Shown: in pieces, positions 12,179 through 24,479 of the stretch
How positions within the stretch are numbered: position 1 is the stretch's first letter
Layout: the number at the start of each line of letters is the position of its first letter
Source of the DNA: Branchiostoma floridae
Taxonomy: Eukaryota > Chordata > Leptocardii > Amphioxiformes > Branchiostomatidae
Assembly: GCF_000003815.2 (NCBI RefSeq)
Contig: NC_049993.1
Coordinates: 14,174,722-14,238,721 of the forward strand
Direction: 5' to 3'
DNA: 64,000 bases
Translations under genes and position numbers: made by a program
Notes under the pieces: model-generated
What the model saw: the letters and a program-made list of their open reading frames with translations, nothing else
Told to the model about the DNA's origin: nothing
Database searches by the model: none

Positions 12179-12640
12179 TATAAGGCAGACAGTCCTGGTC
12201 TGCAGAGCACTTGCATCGGGGATAGACGATCTCTCTCTCTCTCTCGTCTCAGATATTGCGTACAGTCCATTTTCTCCTGTTTCTTTTATGTCCATGACAC
12301 AAGACTGTCAGAACAAGTAGAACGGATTAATAGACCACAAATTTACATGGAGTAATCTTAGAAATGTTTGTGGGTCAGGAAGTTACTCTTCTAGATTCCT
12401 ATATAAGGCAGACAGTCCTGGTCTGCAGAGCACTTGCATCGGGGCTAGACGATCTCTCTCTCTCTCTGTAGACTCAGATATTGCGTACAGTACATTTTCT
12501 CGCGTCTCAAGTCACAGCTGTTTCTTTCACGACACAAGACTGTCAGAAAAAGTAGCATGGATTAAAATACCACAATATGTACATAATGTGATCTTAGAAA
12601 TGTTACTGTAGGACAGAAAGTTACTCTTCAAGACACAAAA
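12179..12640. repeat. Two-copy tandem duplication, about 223 bp, with CT tract
   Basis: TATAAGGCAGACAGTCCTGG starts at 12179 and again at 12402. Both copies run through GCACTTGCATCGGGG, a CT microsatellite, CAGATATTGCGTACAGT and GACACAAGACTGTCAGAA. They have diverged moderately. Confidence 0.9.
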
Positions 12641-12969
12641 GTTCGTGGAGTTAAAGTTGTCAGAGTTTTGTTGACAAGTAGTTGCTGCTACGAAGATTAA
12701 AGGTAAAGAGCAAATTGCACGGAGTTCTAAAGTTATCAAATTATCAAGAGATTTTATGATGAACTAAGTAGATTTACTACCTTTAATGTTTTTGAATACT
12801 CCCCACTTATTTGCATGCTTAAATCATTCGTAAGCAATCATTTTAGTTGCGACTTTTTGAATGCAATGTAATACCAGGTGCAAGAGTGTATTTCTGCGTA
12901 TACAAGGAGAGGATTGCCCCAACATTTACCTTCAAGAGAAGACATACATGAAAAATTGAGCCCCAGGGA

Positions 12970-13095
12970 CTATAATGGGCATGCTTGTCGTCTATCTGTG
13001 GGTATATGATACCTTTGTACATTGTGTCTGTCATAATGTGCATGCCTGGGTCTATTTCTGGGTATATCTGGTGCCTTTGTACATTGTGTTTGTTT
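12970..13095. repeat. Two-copy tandem repeat, about 60 bp
   Basis: The words GCATGC, GGGTATAT and CCTTTGTACATTGTGT occur twice in the same order. Confidence 0.75.
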
Positions 13096-13594
13096 CCAAA
13101 CATTGCCGTCAGCAGTTACACCGCATGCTATTCATCATCCAGGGAGAAAAATACCACTCAGATTAACAGCCTCCGTGCAGATTATATCGCCGTCTTATCA
13201 AAGAGATAGGATAAGGATGAATGATGTTCGAGTTTGTCTTCAGAAGCTTGTACTGTATGTTGTCGCAAAATATGCATTATTTGCTTTAGGCCTCTATTTT
13301 GCGTTGACAAAGAGATTCGAGAATACACATTTTCATTTTGTGGGTGGGCTGACTACGCAGTAAGGGGATGAGTTGCTACGAAGTTGCAATAGGCGGGGCT
13401 AAATTCCAAGGGTCTGGAGTGGCTGCCTTTCGGCGCTAACTCGGATGACTTCAATACGACAGTAATTGCACCATGTGCTGCCATAGTACTGTATCGCATG
13501 GTTTGAAGGTGTGGCTCTCCTCAAACACGGGACCTCCATATAACGTTCTATCCGAAGGACAGCTCTAACTGAAGCTTTATACGCGTATTTCTAC

Positions 13595-13705
13595 ATGAGT
13601 GTGCAAAAATCCTTTCGCAAGGGTACAAGATCGGTGTCATATCAACGGATTCGAATCCAGGACCTCTGAGTCAATGGTCATACACCCTGCCATTACGCCA
13701 AACGA
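13595..13705 (-). mobile_element. tRNA-derived SINE-like fragment
   Basis: On the minus strand, TGGCGTAATGGCAGGG (13685-13700) fits a pol III A box and GGATTCGAATCC (13647-13658) fits a B box. They are followed by CGATCTTGTACCCTTGCGAA (13614-13633), a body sequence I associate from memory with lancelet and other invertebrate SINEs. It is truncated at the 3' side. Confidence 0.6.
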
Positions 13706-14949
13706 CCCCAGAAGAAGCTCTACACATCGTCAGCATATTTCAGACACAACAAAATACCCAGGCATTGCTAAAGATTTTCAAGCGAAGGAATCCATATCCC
13801 TTGTCCCCGGCGAGGAAAACAAGACATTGTGATCAATGTTGCTCATTAAACTTCCTCATATGGAAAACCGTAGGATATTCCCAAGGTTTTAGGTAGGATT
13901 GGAAGGAAAACAGACGATCTTTAGTTCGTTGCCCTTGAAGAATCTTGTGGATTAGTTGTTGACCTTGACATTGGTCTTATCTAATATCCCACTGGTCAAG
14001 GACGATCAATGCCATTGATTTAAAATGATTAGGTTCCAACGGATAATTGTAACTGGCTAATCAAGCCAGGAAATGTAACCGTTAACATTTGAACTCGAAA
14101 TTCGGATAATATTGCCATTAGGTCCAGTAACGGATCCGGAGTATAGAAACTATTTATTCAAGTATTAAAAATGAGCTCAATTTGTATCATACGTTACTGC
14201 GTATTTTGATTGCTTTGTTGATACTATAATTGTGAATGTATACCGCATGTCATGGCCTTTATAGTGATGTATTGAAAATTGCATGCCCCCAAAGCGTCCC
14301 TAAATTGGAATTTCCTGGTACGAATTCATACTGGACGGACCGGGGGACACACATGGATGGCCTGGTCTGGCTTTCTCATTACTTCTCGGTCACCAATGTC
14401 ACTTGTGGAAGATTCTCACGTCTGCAGCTTATTTTAGCGATTCATCCAATCACACAGTAATGCACCCTTTCTGCTAGGACGGCGCTCTCGGCGCGCTCTC
14501 TCTTCTACCTAAAATGTGACATATCCCTCAATGAATTGTATAGAAAAGAAACGAATCTTTTTACACTCTCTGTGTTTGGCTGTCTTCTCAGTCACACTTT
14601 TACGTTTCGTCTGGTGACCAAGTGTGAAAGCGAAGGATACACATATCCCATTTAGGTTGCAGTCAGATTTTAGCGCGATCGCCGTCTAGTAGAAACTAAG
14701 AAAGGGGGTATAAACGGCTTGTCTGGAAAGTCTCGGACAGTGGGCGCCAACGGAAACCATATTGGTGGCTCAGATTTGGTTATTGATTGCCTAGGGGCCG
14801 CGTAGACGGACAGCCCATGTCGCCGGAGATTTCCCAGATATTAGAAAAGAAGCCAATAAAGACGCATTGATGGCTATGAGGGGCAGAACGCGCCGGTAGC
14901 GGGGGACGTCGATAAAACCCTCGCCAAGTTCAGTGCGCGAAGGATCACG

Positions 14950-15195
14950 GGTAATGATTGCAGTCCGCCATTTTGTTTTTGAAGAAGGGAGGGCAGTGAA
15001 GCTGACAATCATCCCCAAGTCACATTCTGCATGAGCCTCTTTGGTATCGTATAAAAAAGATTGACGGGTAACGGCTATATTGTGCATCCGCCATTTTGAA
15101 AAAGAATTGTATGAGGCTGTATACCTACCTACCAATCTTCCCAAAGACTCATTCTGTATACATAGTCTCTTTGGTATTTAAGGTATCAAAAAGAT
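14950..15195. repeat. Two-copy repeat, about 120 bp
   Basis: CCGCCATTTT, then CATTCTG, then CTCTTTGGTAT and AAAAGATTG recur in the same order at about 14965 and 15088. Confidence 0.7.
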
Positions 15196-15756
15196 TGTAA
15201 TCATCCTTTTACATAAAATTCTAAAGCCTTTACCAAATAGATTTTTGCACATGACATGTCTCAGTCTGAAAAATATTATTGAATTTATGAATATGAAAAA
15301 AAATTGAAATCCCAAGAAAGGCCATTGACGCAATCGGGGTCACAATCTTTTCAACGGAAGCCTTTTAAACTACGGAAGCTGTTTGAACTAAGAAATACAG
15401 GTCAACACGTAGTATTATATAGCTATTGATGTATGTAGCATGTAGAGATATACTGATCTAACTGGCTAAATTTAGACCAAAGAAAAAAAAAGCATGGCTT
15501 TTACGCATTTGAGATCACGTTGCTATACACATTCATAGCTTTGGGTGGTAAACATCTTCAATATCAACGTAATCACATAGGCGGTGTCCTTCTCTATATC
15601 TCATCTTCAGTCCAGAGGGTATATATGAACATGATAAAGAGTAATACGGTAGTTTTTACATCGGCAGTGTTATGCAGGGAGAGATGATACTAGATAACGA
15701 ACACATGAAAACCGATGATGCATGATGAGATTAACGCGAGCCTTTGCCTCTGATAC

Positions 15757-15978
15757 CCGAATGAGAACAGAAAGGTCCATAATCGTCTCTCTCAGATTTA
15801 GCTGCATACAAGTCGGATGAAATATCACCATGTCCTCGCCTTTGGCTGCACGGGGAGATGTATCTAAATGGACGGGTTTGAGCACTTTCAAACCCGGGTG
15901 GCCGCAAAGTAGAGGACTCCGAGGCATATGACATGATGTTCTTTGATGTGTGATAGATCCACGGATTATCAATAGGCA
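15757..15978 (-). CDS. Possible tyrosine-rich cytoplasmic tail exon
   Basis: This is a candidate 222-nt phase-1 cassette in the intron between the membrane exon and the first SH3 exon. It reads 73 open codons beginning PIDNPWIYH and ending DDYGPFCSHS. It is rich in Ser, Pro, Arg and Tyr, as expected for a signalling tail, and has no hydrophobic segment. Tyrosines lie in FRYISP (500), SDLYAAK (518) and DDYGPF (527); YGPF fits a YxxPhi endocytic signal. No ITIM or ITAM pattern is present. It is more G+C-rich than the flanks. The acceptor (ATCCAAG) has a weak pyrimidine tract and the donor GTATCA is not ideal, so this exon is less certain than the SH3 exons. Confidence 0.45.
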
Positions 15979-17923
15979 CTTGGATTTTTGATGGATTAGA
16001 AGATTATCAACGTCAAGGCCGTCCTTCTTATGTCCTTAGGCAATATATCATCTTAGTGGTGGCAGGGATTCGATTTGGCTCAAGCTGGTACTTTGATAAT
16101 GGACATCCGAAGGGGTCAACTTGGCCGAACCTGGGTAGCTGTATGTAGCTGGGTCAGGAGAGGTCAAAAGGAAAATGTTGAACCACTGAAGGCTGCATTA
16201 AGAGATTCGACATTGCTGCGGTTTACCAAGTATCAGGAATTCGATCGTTTCCAACCCACTGACTCACAGTTAAATGTAGAGCTCTGAATATCATATGAAA
16301 TATTCAAATGTTGCAGCATGTCTTCTCTACATTCTTAACAAATCGCTCAACAAATTTCAATATTTTAGTACTGTTAAGCAGACATAATGATAAAATCCAG
16401 TATGTCTTTTCTGACGGCCAATATTCAAGTAACTGGAAAACACTAGTCGTTACAATAAATTATGACTTCTCTGGTTTGAATGCTCACTTATGAGGTGAGA
16501 CTCATTTCTAAAGAATATATTTTATGGCTTACATCGTTTTAGACATCACGGTTCGGGCCATATTCTGGAACTGGATTAAAGCACAAATAGAAATTGTATA
16601 AGACAAAGATTACAGTTTTCGTTAGTACTTAGTAGACTGGGAGGAATATTACACGAAAATTACACCATTATGGCTTAGTTTGTGGCATAGCATTCTTTCT
16701 TTACATCTGCACATATCTATGTATAATATTGATTTTAGAAATATTGATCTTTAACTATTTCTATTTTGAAAAAGTCCGTTCAATCCAGTTGTATATACAT
16801 CGTACTATATTGCTTCTGATTTTTGTACATACAAAAATGAACAATTGAATTGAAATTGCACCGTGACTACAAAATTCCTTCACCTTTATTGGAGCCCTAA
16901 TTAGAAAGCAGTGGAAACCGTCTTGACATTTCAGAAAACAAATTGCTTCACAGTTCGGCTTATACCCATAATTCTAGAAAGAATTGCCCGTTTCCTTGCA
17001 CTATTCTGTCATTGCAACTGTAGAACGAATCAAGCACATTACACCAAATTACCCGTCGTTATGGACGTGCCGAAATTCATCATTGAACGACTCGCTCGCA
17101 GTGGATTGGGCTTGCGCAGAAAACGCCTTCTTTGTCAGATAATCTCAGATACGACATTGCCTTGGACTTAAGACGTAATAGGGAGCAGTACAAATGACCT
17201 CGAGAAAGTGGAGATCATCTTTTGACAGAAAAGTACGCTAATGTGTGTAGTTAAGGAAAAGTATACAATTTGTATATTATAACTGGGAGTTTTCAATTCA
17301 AGAAATAGCAAGACAATTTATTTTCGTAGACTATGGAGAAATTATGGAATCGAATCAGTATGGGCTAAGTCGGGTTAGTTCATAAATTATGACGTCGAAA
17401 CAAAAATTAACCATTTGCGAAACACAAAAAATGTCACGATTTTGCAGAAATTGTCACGCTGTAGCATCTCTTTTCATTTAGCAAGAGCGGTAACAATTTT
17501 TGTAAAACTAATTAAATGCAAAACACCCCTACCGGAAATATGTGTTCAATTAATGAGCACGTTGACCTATTCCGCTCCACCTATACCAAAAGGTCAAGGG
17601 TTAGAAGTAATGACATCTAGGGCTTTCAAATGGCAACTTAGTTGCTTCCCTAGTGAGGTCCGGACACTGATAGGTCAGGTAAATCCCCTACTTCATGAGC
17701 ATTAAACATCACGACTGCTGCTGATTCGAACGTGACGAGGCAATGTACGATAGAATGTACTATCCTACTAGAATAACTTGTAACTTTCAACCGCTGTTAT
17801 GAGTAGACTCAGCGACCCATCTGTAGGGAGTAGCGCCCCTGCCCTTGAGGAGTTGGGCTCTCTTTCTCCCATACACATTTACAAACCAGAAAACTAAGCG
17901 ACCACCTCCACACCCTCCCCACT

Positions 17924-18177
17924 AAAAGTGCACTCTCACCGCACTTGCGTCAAGCTTGCGTCACTGCGGGGTTCGTTCGCTGCGTCACTGTTTCGTTATT
18001 TTCTCCGATTCTTTTTTAGTAATTTGGATACTGCACAATACGTAAAGTATGAATTAAAAGACGACAAAATACACAAAAAGTAAGAAAGTTTGTTCTCTAT
18101 CTCTGAAATTTGTTGAGTATCTTTCGAACCCCGCGGAGACGCAAGCGTGACACAAGTGCATTAAGAGTGCACCTTTA
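17924..18177. mobile_element. Foldback MITE, family A, copy 4 (divergent)
   Basis: The left end AAAAGTGCACTCTCACCGCA and right end TGCATTAAGAGTGCACCTTT are inverses with changes. The sub-terminal GCGTCACTGCGGGGTTCGTT and GAACCCCGCGGAGACGCAAG pair matches the other copies. Confidence 0.8.
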
Positions 18178-18589
18178 GAGTATCCCTACCCACACCGTGT
18201 CAGAGTCTTCAACTAATTGAAGTACACGAAACCAAAAGAAGAAGAAGACTATCATCAACAGAAAACGAGGCCTACGTGTCGAACTTTCTCCCCTACCACC
18301 CCTACGAGACAACATACTAAGCCTTTGCACTCAAACAACAGGGGCTAATTGCTTCATTAGCATCAAGCTCGCTTGTCTTTGTCTTAACCTTTTCCTTAGC
18401 ATGTCTTCAGTTGATTTAATTTTTGGTAAATTACCTCTTGCACAACAGATTCTTCAGTCACTGACGTTTGACTGTTTACAAAGTCTATCAAGTTGCTTGA
18501 GTTATTGTTATATATCAATATAAATCTATCTATTGATCTATCCATTTATTGATATTTCCATCTATAAATCTATCTATACATATAGCTAG

Positions 18590-18955
18590 ATATATATTTC
18601 CCACGCTCATAATGTCGTTTTTCAAACGGGAAAACCTATTGATTACGTATTTCGTAATCCAGTTTGATTTAGAACGTAGGCAGTTTCGTTTACCGACCGC
18701 TTTTTACAGTGACTTTACGGAGGTTGTTGTCTCAGCACTTTCAAGAGTTAGTAACATGAATCAATCTATCAATCTTATTATGCATATATAGATATATGTT
18801 TCTCACAATAAGTTTTACAAATGGATAAACCTACAAATTACTACTTTCGTAAACTAATCTGATTTAGAACGTAGTCAGCTTCATTTACCAGCCACTTCTT
18901 ACAGTGACTTTACGGAATATGTTGTCTCAGCACTTTCGAGAGCTAGTAACACGAG
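18590..18955. repeat. Two-copy direct repeat, about 185 bp
   Basis: GATTTAGAACGTAG, then TTTACAGTGACTTTACGGA-like words, then TTGTCTCAGCACTTTC and GTAACA occur twice in the same order near 18668 and 18862. Confidence 0.85.
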
Positions 18956-21900
18956 GCGGACTGACAAGTTTGAAGCCCCTGCAACGAATGAGTCATTTAC
19001 CAGTACCTCCGGGCGTAATCAAGATTTTCAATTACCCAAGGCGTTATGGATAGGATTCCGACTCTGTCATTTGGGCTTGGCGCAAAGCATATCGAACGTA
19101 ATCATGGTCAAAAATGAAACGGAATGTAGAGCCGTGTGAGGGAAGGCAGGGTATGTTGTATGATGTATTATCTCGTACCCGGCTCTCTTTCATCGTTCGA
19201 TGGCCCTAAAGATGAATCATTACTCAATTTTCCGTTGAAAGGGCAGTGCTGCTATTTCAACCGCCGAAGCTCTTTGTTAAATGCTGCGGTACACTTTGGG
19301 GATCTGCCGCTACTACCTATGGTTGTCAAGCTAACAAAGAAAGAGCTTTCCAAGTTCGGAACAGACCATCAATATTCTGGAGAAAAACACTCGCGTGTTC
19401 AACAGGGGAAAGTTACAAGCGGTGAATCATCCGAAGTTTTATCTATATTTTTGTTGCATAATCAACAGTTAAAGTGTAATAAGCGCCGAGAGAGATATGG
19501 TTTTTATCTGGAAACGCATATCTGGCTTTGGTATCGTTCTTTTGCATGTATGGTTTGGGCGCTGGCATTCACAAGTGCTTTAAGGGGAGTTAAAATCTTT
19601 CATTCTCCAAAACTCACAAGGTTGTGCTATTGTTTTTGTATATATTTTTCTATTTGTGGCATTTACGAGTGCTTAAATGTAAGTTAAAGAGTACTTGAAC
19701 ATGTTAAAATATTTAAGCCTCATTTACGAATAACTTAAACAATGCTTAGATATCTGATTTCGTGCAGAGAAACGGATGCAATTACACCATGCAATGGATG
19801 TTCTCTCAAGAGGAACAACATAAGTCGGCTTAAAAATCAACAGAATTCTTTGCTCCTTTCTTTGCGTCCCTGCTCGGAACTGTTCAATCAGAATCCCACT
19901 TACTGTTAGCGAGAACTTTTGCCGCCCAAACCCTCGCGAGGCGATCTCTGCGACACAGGGGAGCACGTTTCATTAAAAGTAGAAAAAAGGCTGTACGTTT
20001 TGGCAATTCCCAGGTGCAAATTGGCTTGATTGAAGTACTTGAAACCAAAGTAAAGCCGCCGGTCCCTCGGGACTTTCGATCGTGACCGCCATTGGAAACG
20101 CACGTCCTCTGTTAAATTTCCACCGTCATGCTTTGACCGAAATGTGCTTCTTTGATAATGGAGCCATAGCGGTGGTAGCAATTTAGCTAGCAGTTCCTTG
20201 TCGGTCTATGTCCTTGCATTTAGTACTTTTATCCCTCTTTCATCAAGTTTCAAACAGCCAATTACTCATAACCCACGGGGTAATATTACATTGCATTTTC
20301 GAATAGAAAATGAATTCTAAACTACACAAGGTTTTCAACTAACTGAATAGTAGAATTATATATACAAATACATCTGTATATATAATTTGCGTAGAAAGGG
20401 TTTCCAGTAAATTGTAATTCCTTTGATTTGCAAGGTCAAAAACCATTGAAAAGTCTACAAAGAGGCGTCCTTGGGAGTTTGTTGAAAACAAGAGAGAACC
20501 TTTTAGATACAAAAAAACTAACTTGCCATTCTGTTAGCACTTGTACCTGAGCATTCAGCTAATCGAGGTTTTGCACCAATTATCCTTAGAAATATACCAG
20601 ATTTTAAGTGCTAAGCTCAATTTTTTGTTAGCTAGTAGTATACCCACTGTCTGATAACAATCACCTGCACACGTTTGCATATCGTTTTCACACTAAATAC
20701 GTTATCGCTTTCATCATGGTGACAAGTTGACATCGGCCTTCATATCTTGGTTTCCAGCATCCATTTTTGATGACATGCGATACATTTCTTACCTCCACGC
20801 AATTATCTTGATTGATTTGGTGATTACACCATCGCAGTAGCCGCCAATAAGTCTCCTATGTGCCTCTCCTGTGTCAGTAATTATGCCATTGTGCGGTTTC
20901 ATCAGCTGGGGATTAATATTCATATCGAATAGAACGTAATAATGTCACATATGATAGCATATTTATGTCTCGGAGGTCGGTGGGAATTCCCAATCCCTTT
21001 GTCACATGGAATCACCTGTGCGTGATATCGGGAGACCGGCTTTTGTGATCAGCCGCCCGAATGTAGTCCATGTTGAATGGGAACTGCGTGATGAGGCTCT
21101 CTAAGGGGAATTAGCATTTCAGCGACATGGATGCAACTATCTCACACCTTTATCAACCCTTCAGTGACCCTTTCACAGCGATATATTATTAACAGCAATG
21201 CACAACAATGTTAAAGAAATCATTACTACGGGTTTTAACGGTACTTTAGAATATTTCAATGAGTGTCAGTTGTTACCTAGTACCTGGAAGCATGTTATAT
21301 TTGTGTAGAATTTGCTGTAACTTTGGATCTCAATAATTGTTAAAACGGCTTCATTCAGATGATTTTATCGAAATGATTATGATAATGATAATAATCATAT
21401 AGAAACAAAAAGAACGCGCAGGTCGGTATAGGCAAATGATCTCATATTGTTCTGATTATGAATATTTTTGTATACGTCTTTTTTTTTCGAAAAATGCACT
21501 CTAATAATCTGCCGAACTACGCTTGTATGCACGCCCATATCCTGTGAAGTATACCACATATTTAATTGATCCAACCCACCAAGCTATTTTGCCTTAGGTT
21601 TATGGCCCCCATTGAAATCCCCGCATTGTGGCATCTGACCTCCTTAAGTCAGGAAGAACATTACGGCGCTGAAACTTATTACAATTGCCGCCATCATCTT
21701 CAAGGCCAACGGCAAAGGCGTGGCAGATGCCAATATTTTACAACCCCCCAAACGACAGCGAAGTGTAACACCCGTGCAGTAAATAGCACATTCGGTAACT
21801 TCAAACCGTTTTAGGACACAAATAATGCACGAAAACAAAAAGCAAAGTTGATGTTTTATCACTTTGAGGCCATGAGTTTAGCTTTATACCAGCACTTTGG

Positions 21901-22419
21901 GGTATAAAGCTCTTTGCACGATGATGCCAGTAGCCCATGTGAGTCGTTTTTCCAACCTTATCATGAATAATCTTTGTTGAAAACATTCGGGCATGTCATT
22001 GAGGCAAATGGACACGACTACCAGCTTTCCTAAAGCTCCTTTCGTGATAAGTATTCGAGCCTTACTTCAAAATCAGACACTAAAGCCAGAGCTAAAACAA
22101 GCACCCACTCTTAAAGCCTTTCACCAAGCTTTGAAATCTGACCTCTGACCCTCAAAGGCCGGTTGATGATATGCCAAAGTTGAGTGCCCCCGATGCAGAA
22201 TCAAAACACGTCTAGACATGCATTAAACATGTTGGCTATGACGTCGTAAGACATGTCTTATAGAATTGCGCCTAGAAGAAAGAACGGTTTGCAATTTAGG
22301 ACCTTCACATTTACTCACAATGTATTCTTCTACGCATGAGCAATTTAAACCACAAACCATTTTATTCTTTTTGTATATTCAACGTATCAGCAAAACATGA
22401 GTGATTGAAATTGACCTAC

Positions 22420-22674
22420 CTGACCTAGTGACGACAGTTGATGACGTGGAGTCGGTGTGGCGCAGACTCCGTAGCTCCATGGATTGCTTGTAGCTGGGAT
22501 GGTAGCTGTAGATGGGCGGGCTGATGGCGACCAGCTTCGGGTTGTCGCGCATGCCCCGACCGTTCCCCCGGCATGCCAACGCGATGAGGATGCATAAGAA
22601 GACCACAGCTGCCCCGGCTAGGGTGCCAAGTAGCGCCGTCTCCCACCTAGACTTGATCAGCGGCGTTTTTATAC
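22420..22674 (-). CDS. Transmembrane and proximal cytoplasmic tail exon
   Basis: Encodes 84 full codons (residues 377-460), phase 1 at both ends. After a short basic lead, ETALLGTLAGAAVVFLCILI and the next residues form one hydrophobic helix (about 388-410) followed by CRGNGRGMR, a positive stop-transfer, so the protein is type I. The tail has a PPIY motif (428-431), which fits the PPxY pattern bound by WW domains. Tyr433 and Tyr437 follow in YSYHPSY, then a Ser/Thr-rich end. The acceptor is CTTCTTTATAG and the donor is TCAG/GTAGGT. The phase-1 donor requires another coding exon downstream, so the protein does not end here. Confidence 0.9.
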
Positions 22675-22778
22675 CTATAAAGAAGAGTATAACATATTAG
22701 GCGCAGATAAAGTGGGATTTGATTGTATATTGGGTAAAAATTGTTTTTTGGAGTTATGACCAGTCCTCTTATTCTTAC
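22675..22778 (-). other. Candidate 104-bp intron between stalk and membrane exons
   Basis: It begins GTAAGAATAAG and ends CTCTTCTTTATAG on the minus strand, with stops in all useful frames. Its size and both sites fit a minimal intron. Confidence 0.45.
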
Positions 22779-22904
22779 CAGTATACATCAGAGCCCACCA
22801 GTCTTCCCTCAATCGAAACGGGTCCCGATACCGACTTCCAAGCACCTTTGACCCTTTGCTGACGTCACACGTCCGGTCTGGATGTGAAGTATGAAGCAAG
22901 AAAC
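22779..22904 (-). CDS. Possible stalk exon, 42 codons, between Ig3 and the membrane exon
   Basis: This is a candidate phase-1 cassette exon. The acceptor is CGTCATCTTTGACAG and the donor is ACTG/GTAAGA. It starts FLLHTSHPDRTCD and ends REDWWALMYT, with one Cys and no known domain. The intron to the membrane exon is only 104 bp, starts GTAAGA and ends CTTCTTTATAG, a credible minimal intron. Because exon 4 also ends in phase 1, it could join the membrane exon directly, so this exon may be alternative. It would give an extracellular stalk with aromatic and basic residues next to the membrane. It could instead be a chance frame or part of a repeat; the splice signals are the main support. Confidence 0.45.
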
Positions 22905-24479
22905 CTGTCAAAGATGACGGGAAGTTGGTATCGTCCCCCGTCCCGATCTAATGAACGTCGGTAGGTCTTGATGACGATGTGGATAAAGTATTCCTTACTT
23001 TCATCACGAAATAAGGCTATTTAGTCTCAAGTACATGGTAAAATTGTGTGATCTAAAACACATACATCATGTCGAGAATACGGCTACTAAATTTTGACAG
23101 CGTTCTTGCATAGTCATAAATACATGTGTCAAGTTCCTGTGAGAAAATGAATGTCTTAATCATGTAAGACGTTGACTCGGCAAAGGTTCTTCCAGTGCTT
23201 CGCATCAATATCAATATTACCGGAGCGCAAGGAGGACCTTGACGGTAGGGAGAGAAGACATGAAATATTTCCCACGTGCCAGTAATTAGACGCCTTGTCA
23301 AACAGAATCTAGCTGAAATATTGCCCAATTTGCGTCTGTTCTATGCTATCTTCAGACAGCAAAATCCCCCTGGAAATCCATAATAAGCGGTTTTGACCAC
23401 CCTCTCCATGTTTAATAGCAACCTTCTCGCTTGTATCTGTCCTCTTTTCTTTACTATCTGAAGATCCTTTTATCCCCTCAAGGTATAAGGTACGCTAGAA
23501 GCAAAGAAATCAATCCATAAACAGCATGCTGGTTAGAGATAGCTGATTTTGTAACAAGGTTGGCGGAGTGATCTATAGAGCTGTTCGGAAAAAAAAGTAT
23601 AATCGCTAAGGCGCATGGGTAACCGCATCACCTACAAGTTGAATTTCCTCACATATCCCTGCGAGCGGAGGCAATTCGAGATAGCCTTAGTGTAGAGAAG
23701 GGCAATGTATTCGCAATTAGCTGGTAAAGACGAAGAGTTTCAATGCCTGTCCTCCCGTTAAATCCGAACTTGGAAACGCAATCCGCGGAACTTCAGGCAA
23801 CACATTCAATCATCCTCAATTCTGCTCCTGGTGTATTTTCGGGGGGCCCTCTCCTATGACCCGTGGCGCGTGCCTAATCACAAAAAAGCGCCGTAAGCCG
23901 GAGAGAGGCTTGGAATCATACGTTCGGCGCGACTCCCAGAATGAATATGAGGCAATCGGAGTCGTCAAGAGATCACGTTGTAAATTTTGCAAATACCAAT
24001 CAATTTGTCACCTAAACGTCGACGTGCGAGCCGTCTAGCATTCCGTACGCGATGCAAGCAAAGGTCTAAAGAGCTACATTTAACTCACTCGTGGTTAGAT
24101 TAACAATAGAGGATTTGAAGACAATGCTACACGAAGCACAGCAGAACCTCTTTAGCATACTTATTTTCACACTAGCCGCTGAAAAATTGGGTGTGTCATT
24201 CGAAACCGTGCTTATATCTAACGCTATTTTTCCAGGACCTAGACTGGATTATTGGGAACATAAATTTACACTGGGACCTAATCGTTAAGGAAAAAAATAC
24301 TACCTAGTGTTTGTCCTCAAGCTCATTTTGTAACTGTACACTAGAGGCTGCGACTACGGTGTGACTGCTGTGCGACTTCTGTGCGATTTCTTAGTTCACG
24401 AACGCGGAGTTTTTTAAACAACATTTTGTGTGCTTTGTATTTTAAATCGTACTTTTGCATATTGTGCTATATTCCAATT

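Larger units (their letters stand above)
7000..15756. other. Intron upstream of the first SH3 exon
   Basis: About 8.8 kb if the tail exon at 15757 is real. It contains the 34-bp minisatellite, two family-A MITEs, the 123-bp tandem repeat, a 223-bp duplication, a 60-bp duplication, a SINE-like piece and a two-copy repeat at 14950-15195. A splice-bounded plus-strand frame lies at 12001-12110. Confidence 0.6.
15979..22419. other. Intron between the membrane exon and the possible tail exon
   Basis: About 6.4 kb. It holds the fourth family-A MITE (17924) and a two-copy repeat (18590-18955). The longest plus frame, 19136-19687, has no domain. Nothing else is recognised. Confidence 0.6.

Noticed and set aside
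12047-12295. Minus-strand open frames at 12.0-12.3 kb as receptor exons
   Set aside because: A phase-1 acceptor exists at GTTACCTGTAG, but the matching frame has no phase-1 donor before repeats begin, and the sequence shows no domain.
14791-15144. 117-codon minus-strand frame
   Set aside because: It runs through a two-copy intronic repeat and has no domain.
17040-17165. Minus-strand frame KAFSAQAQSTASESFNDEF as a possible tail exon
   Set aside because: No donor gives the phase needed to join the SH3 exon, and the frame soon hits a stop.
19136-19687. 183-codon open frame on the plus strand
   Set aside because: No domain, signal peptide or splice context is recognised, and it lies in plain intronic sequence. 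Length by itself is not enough.
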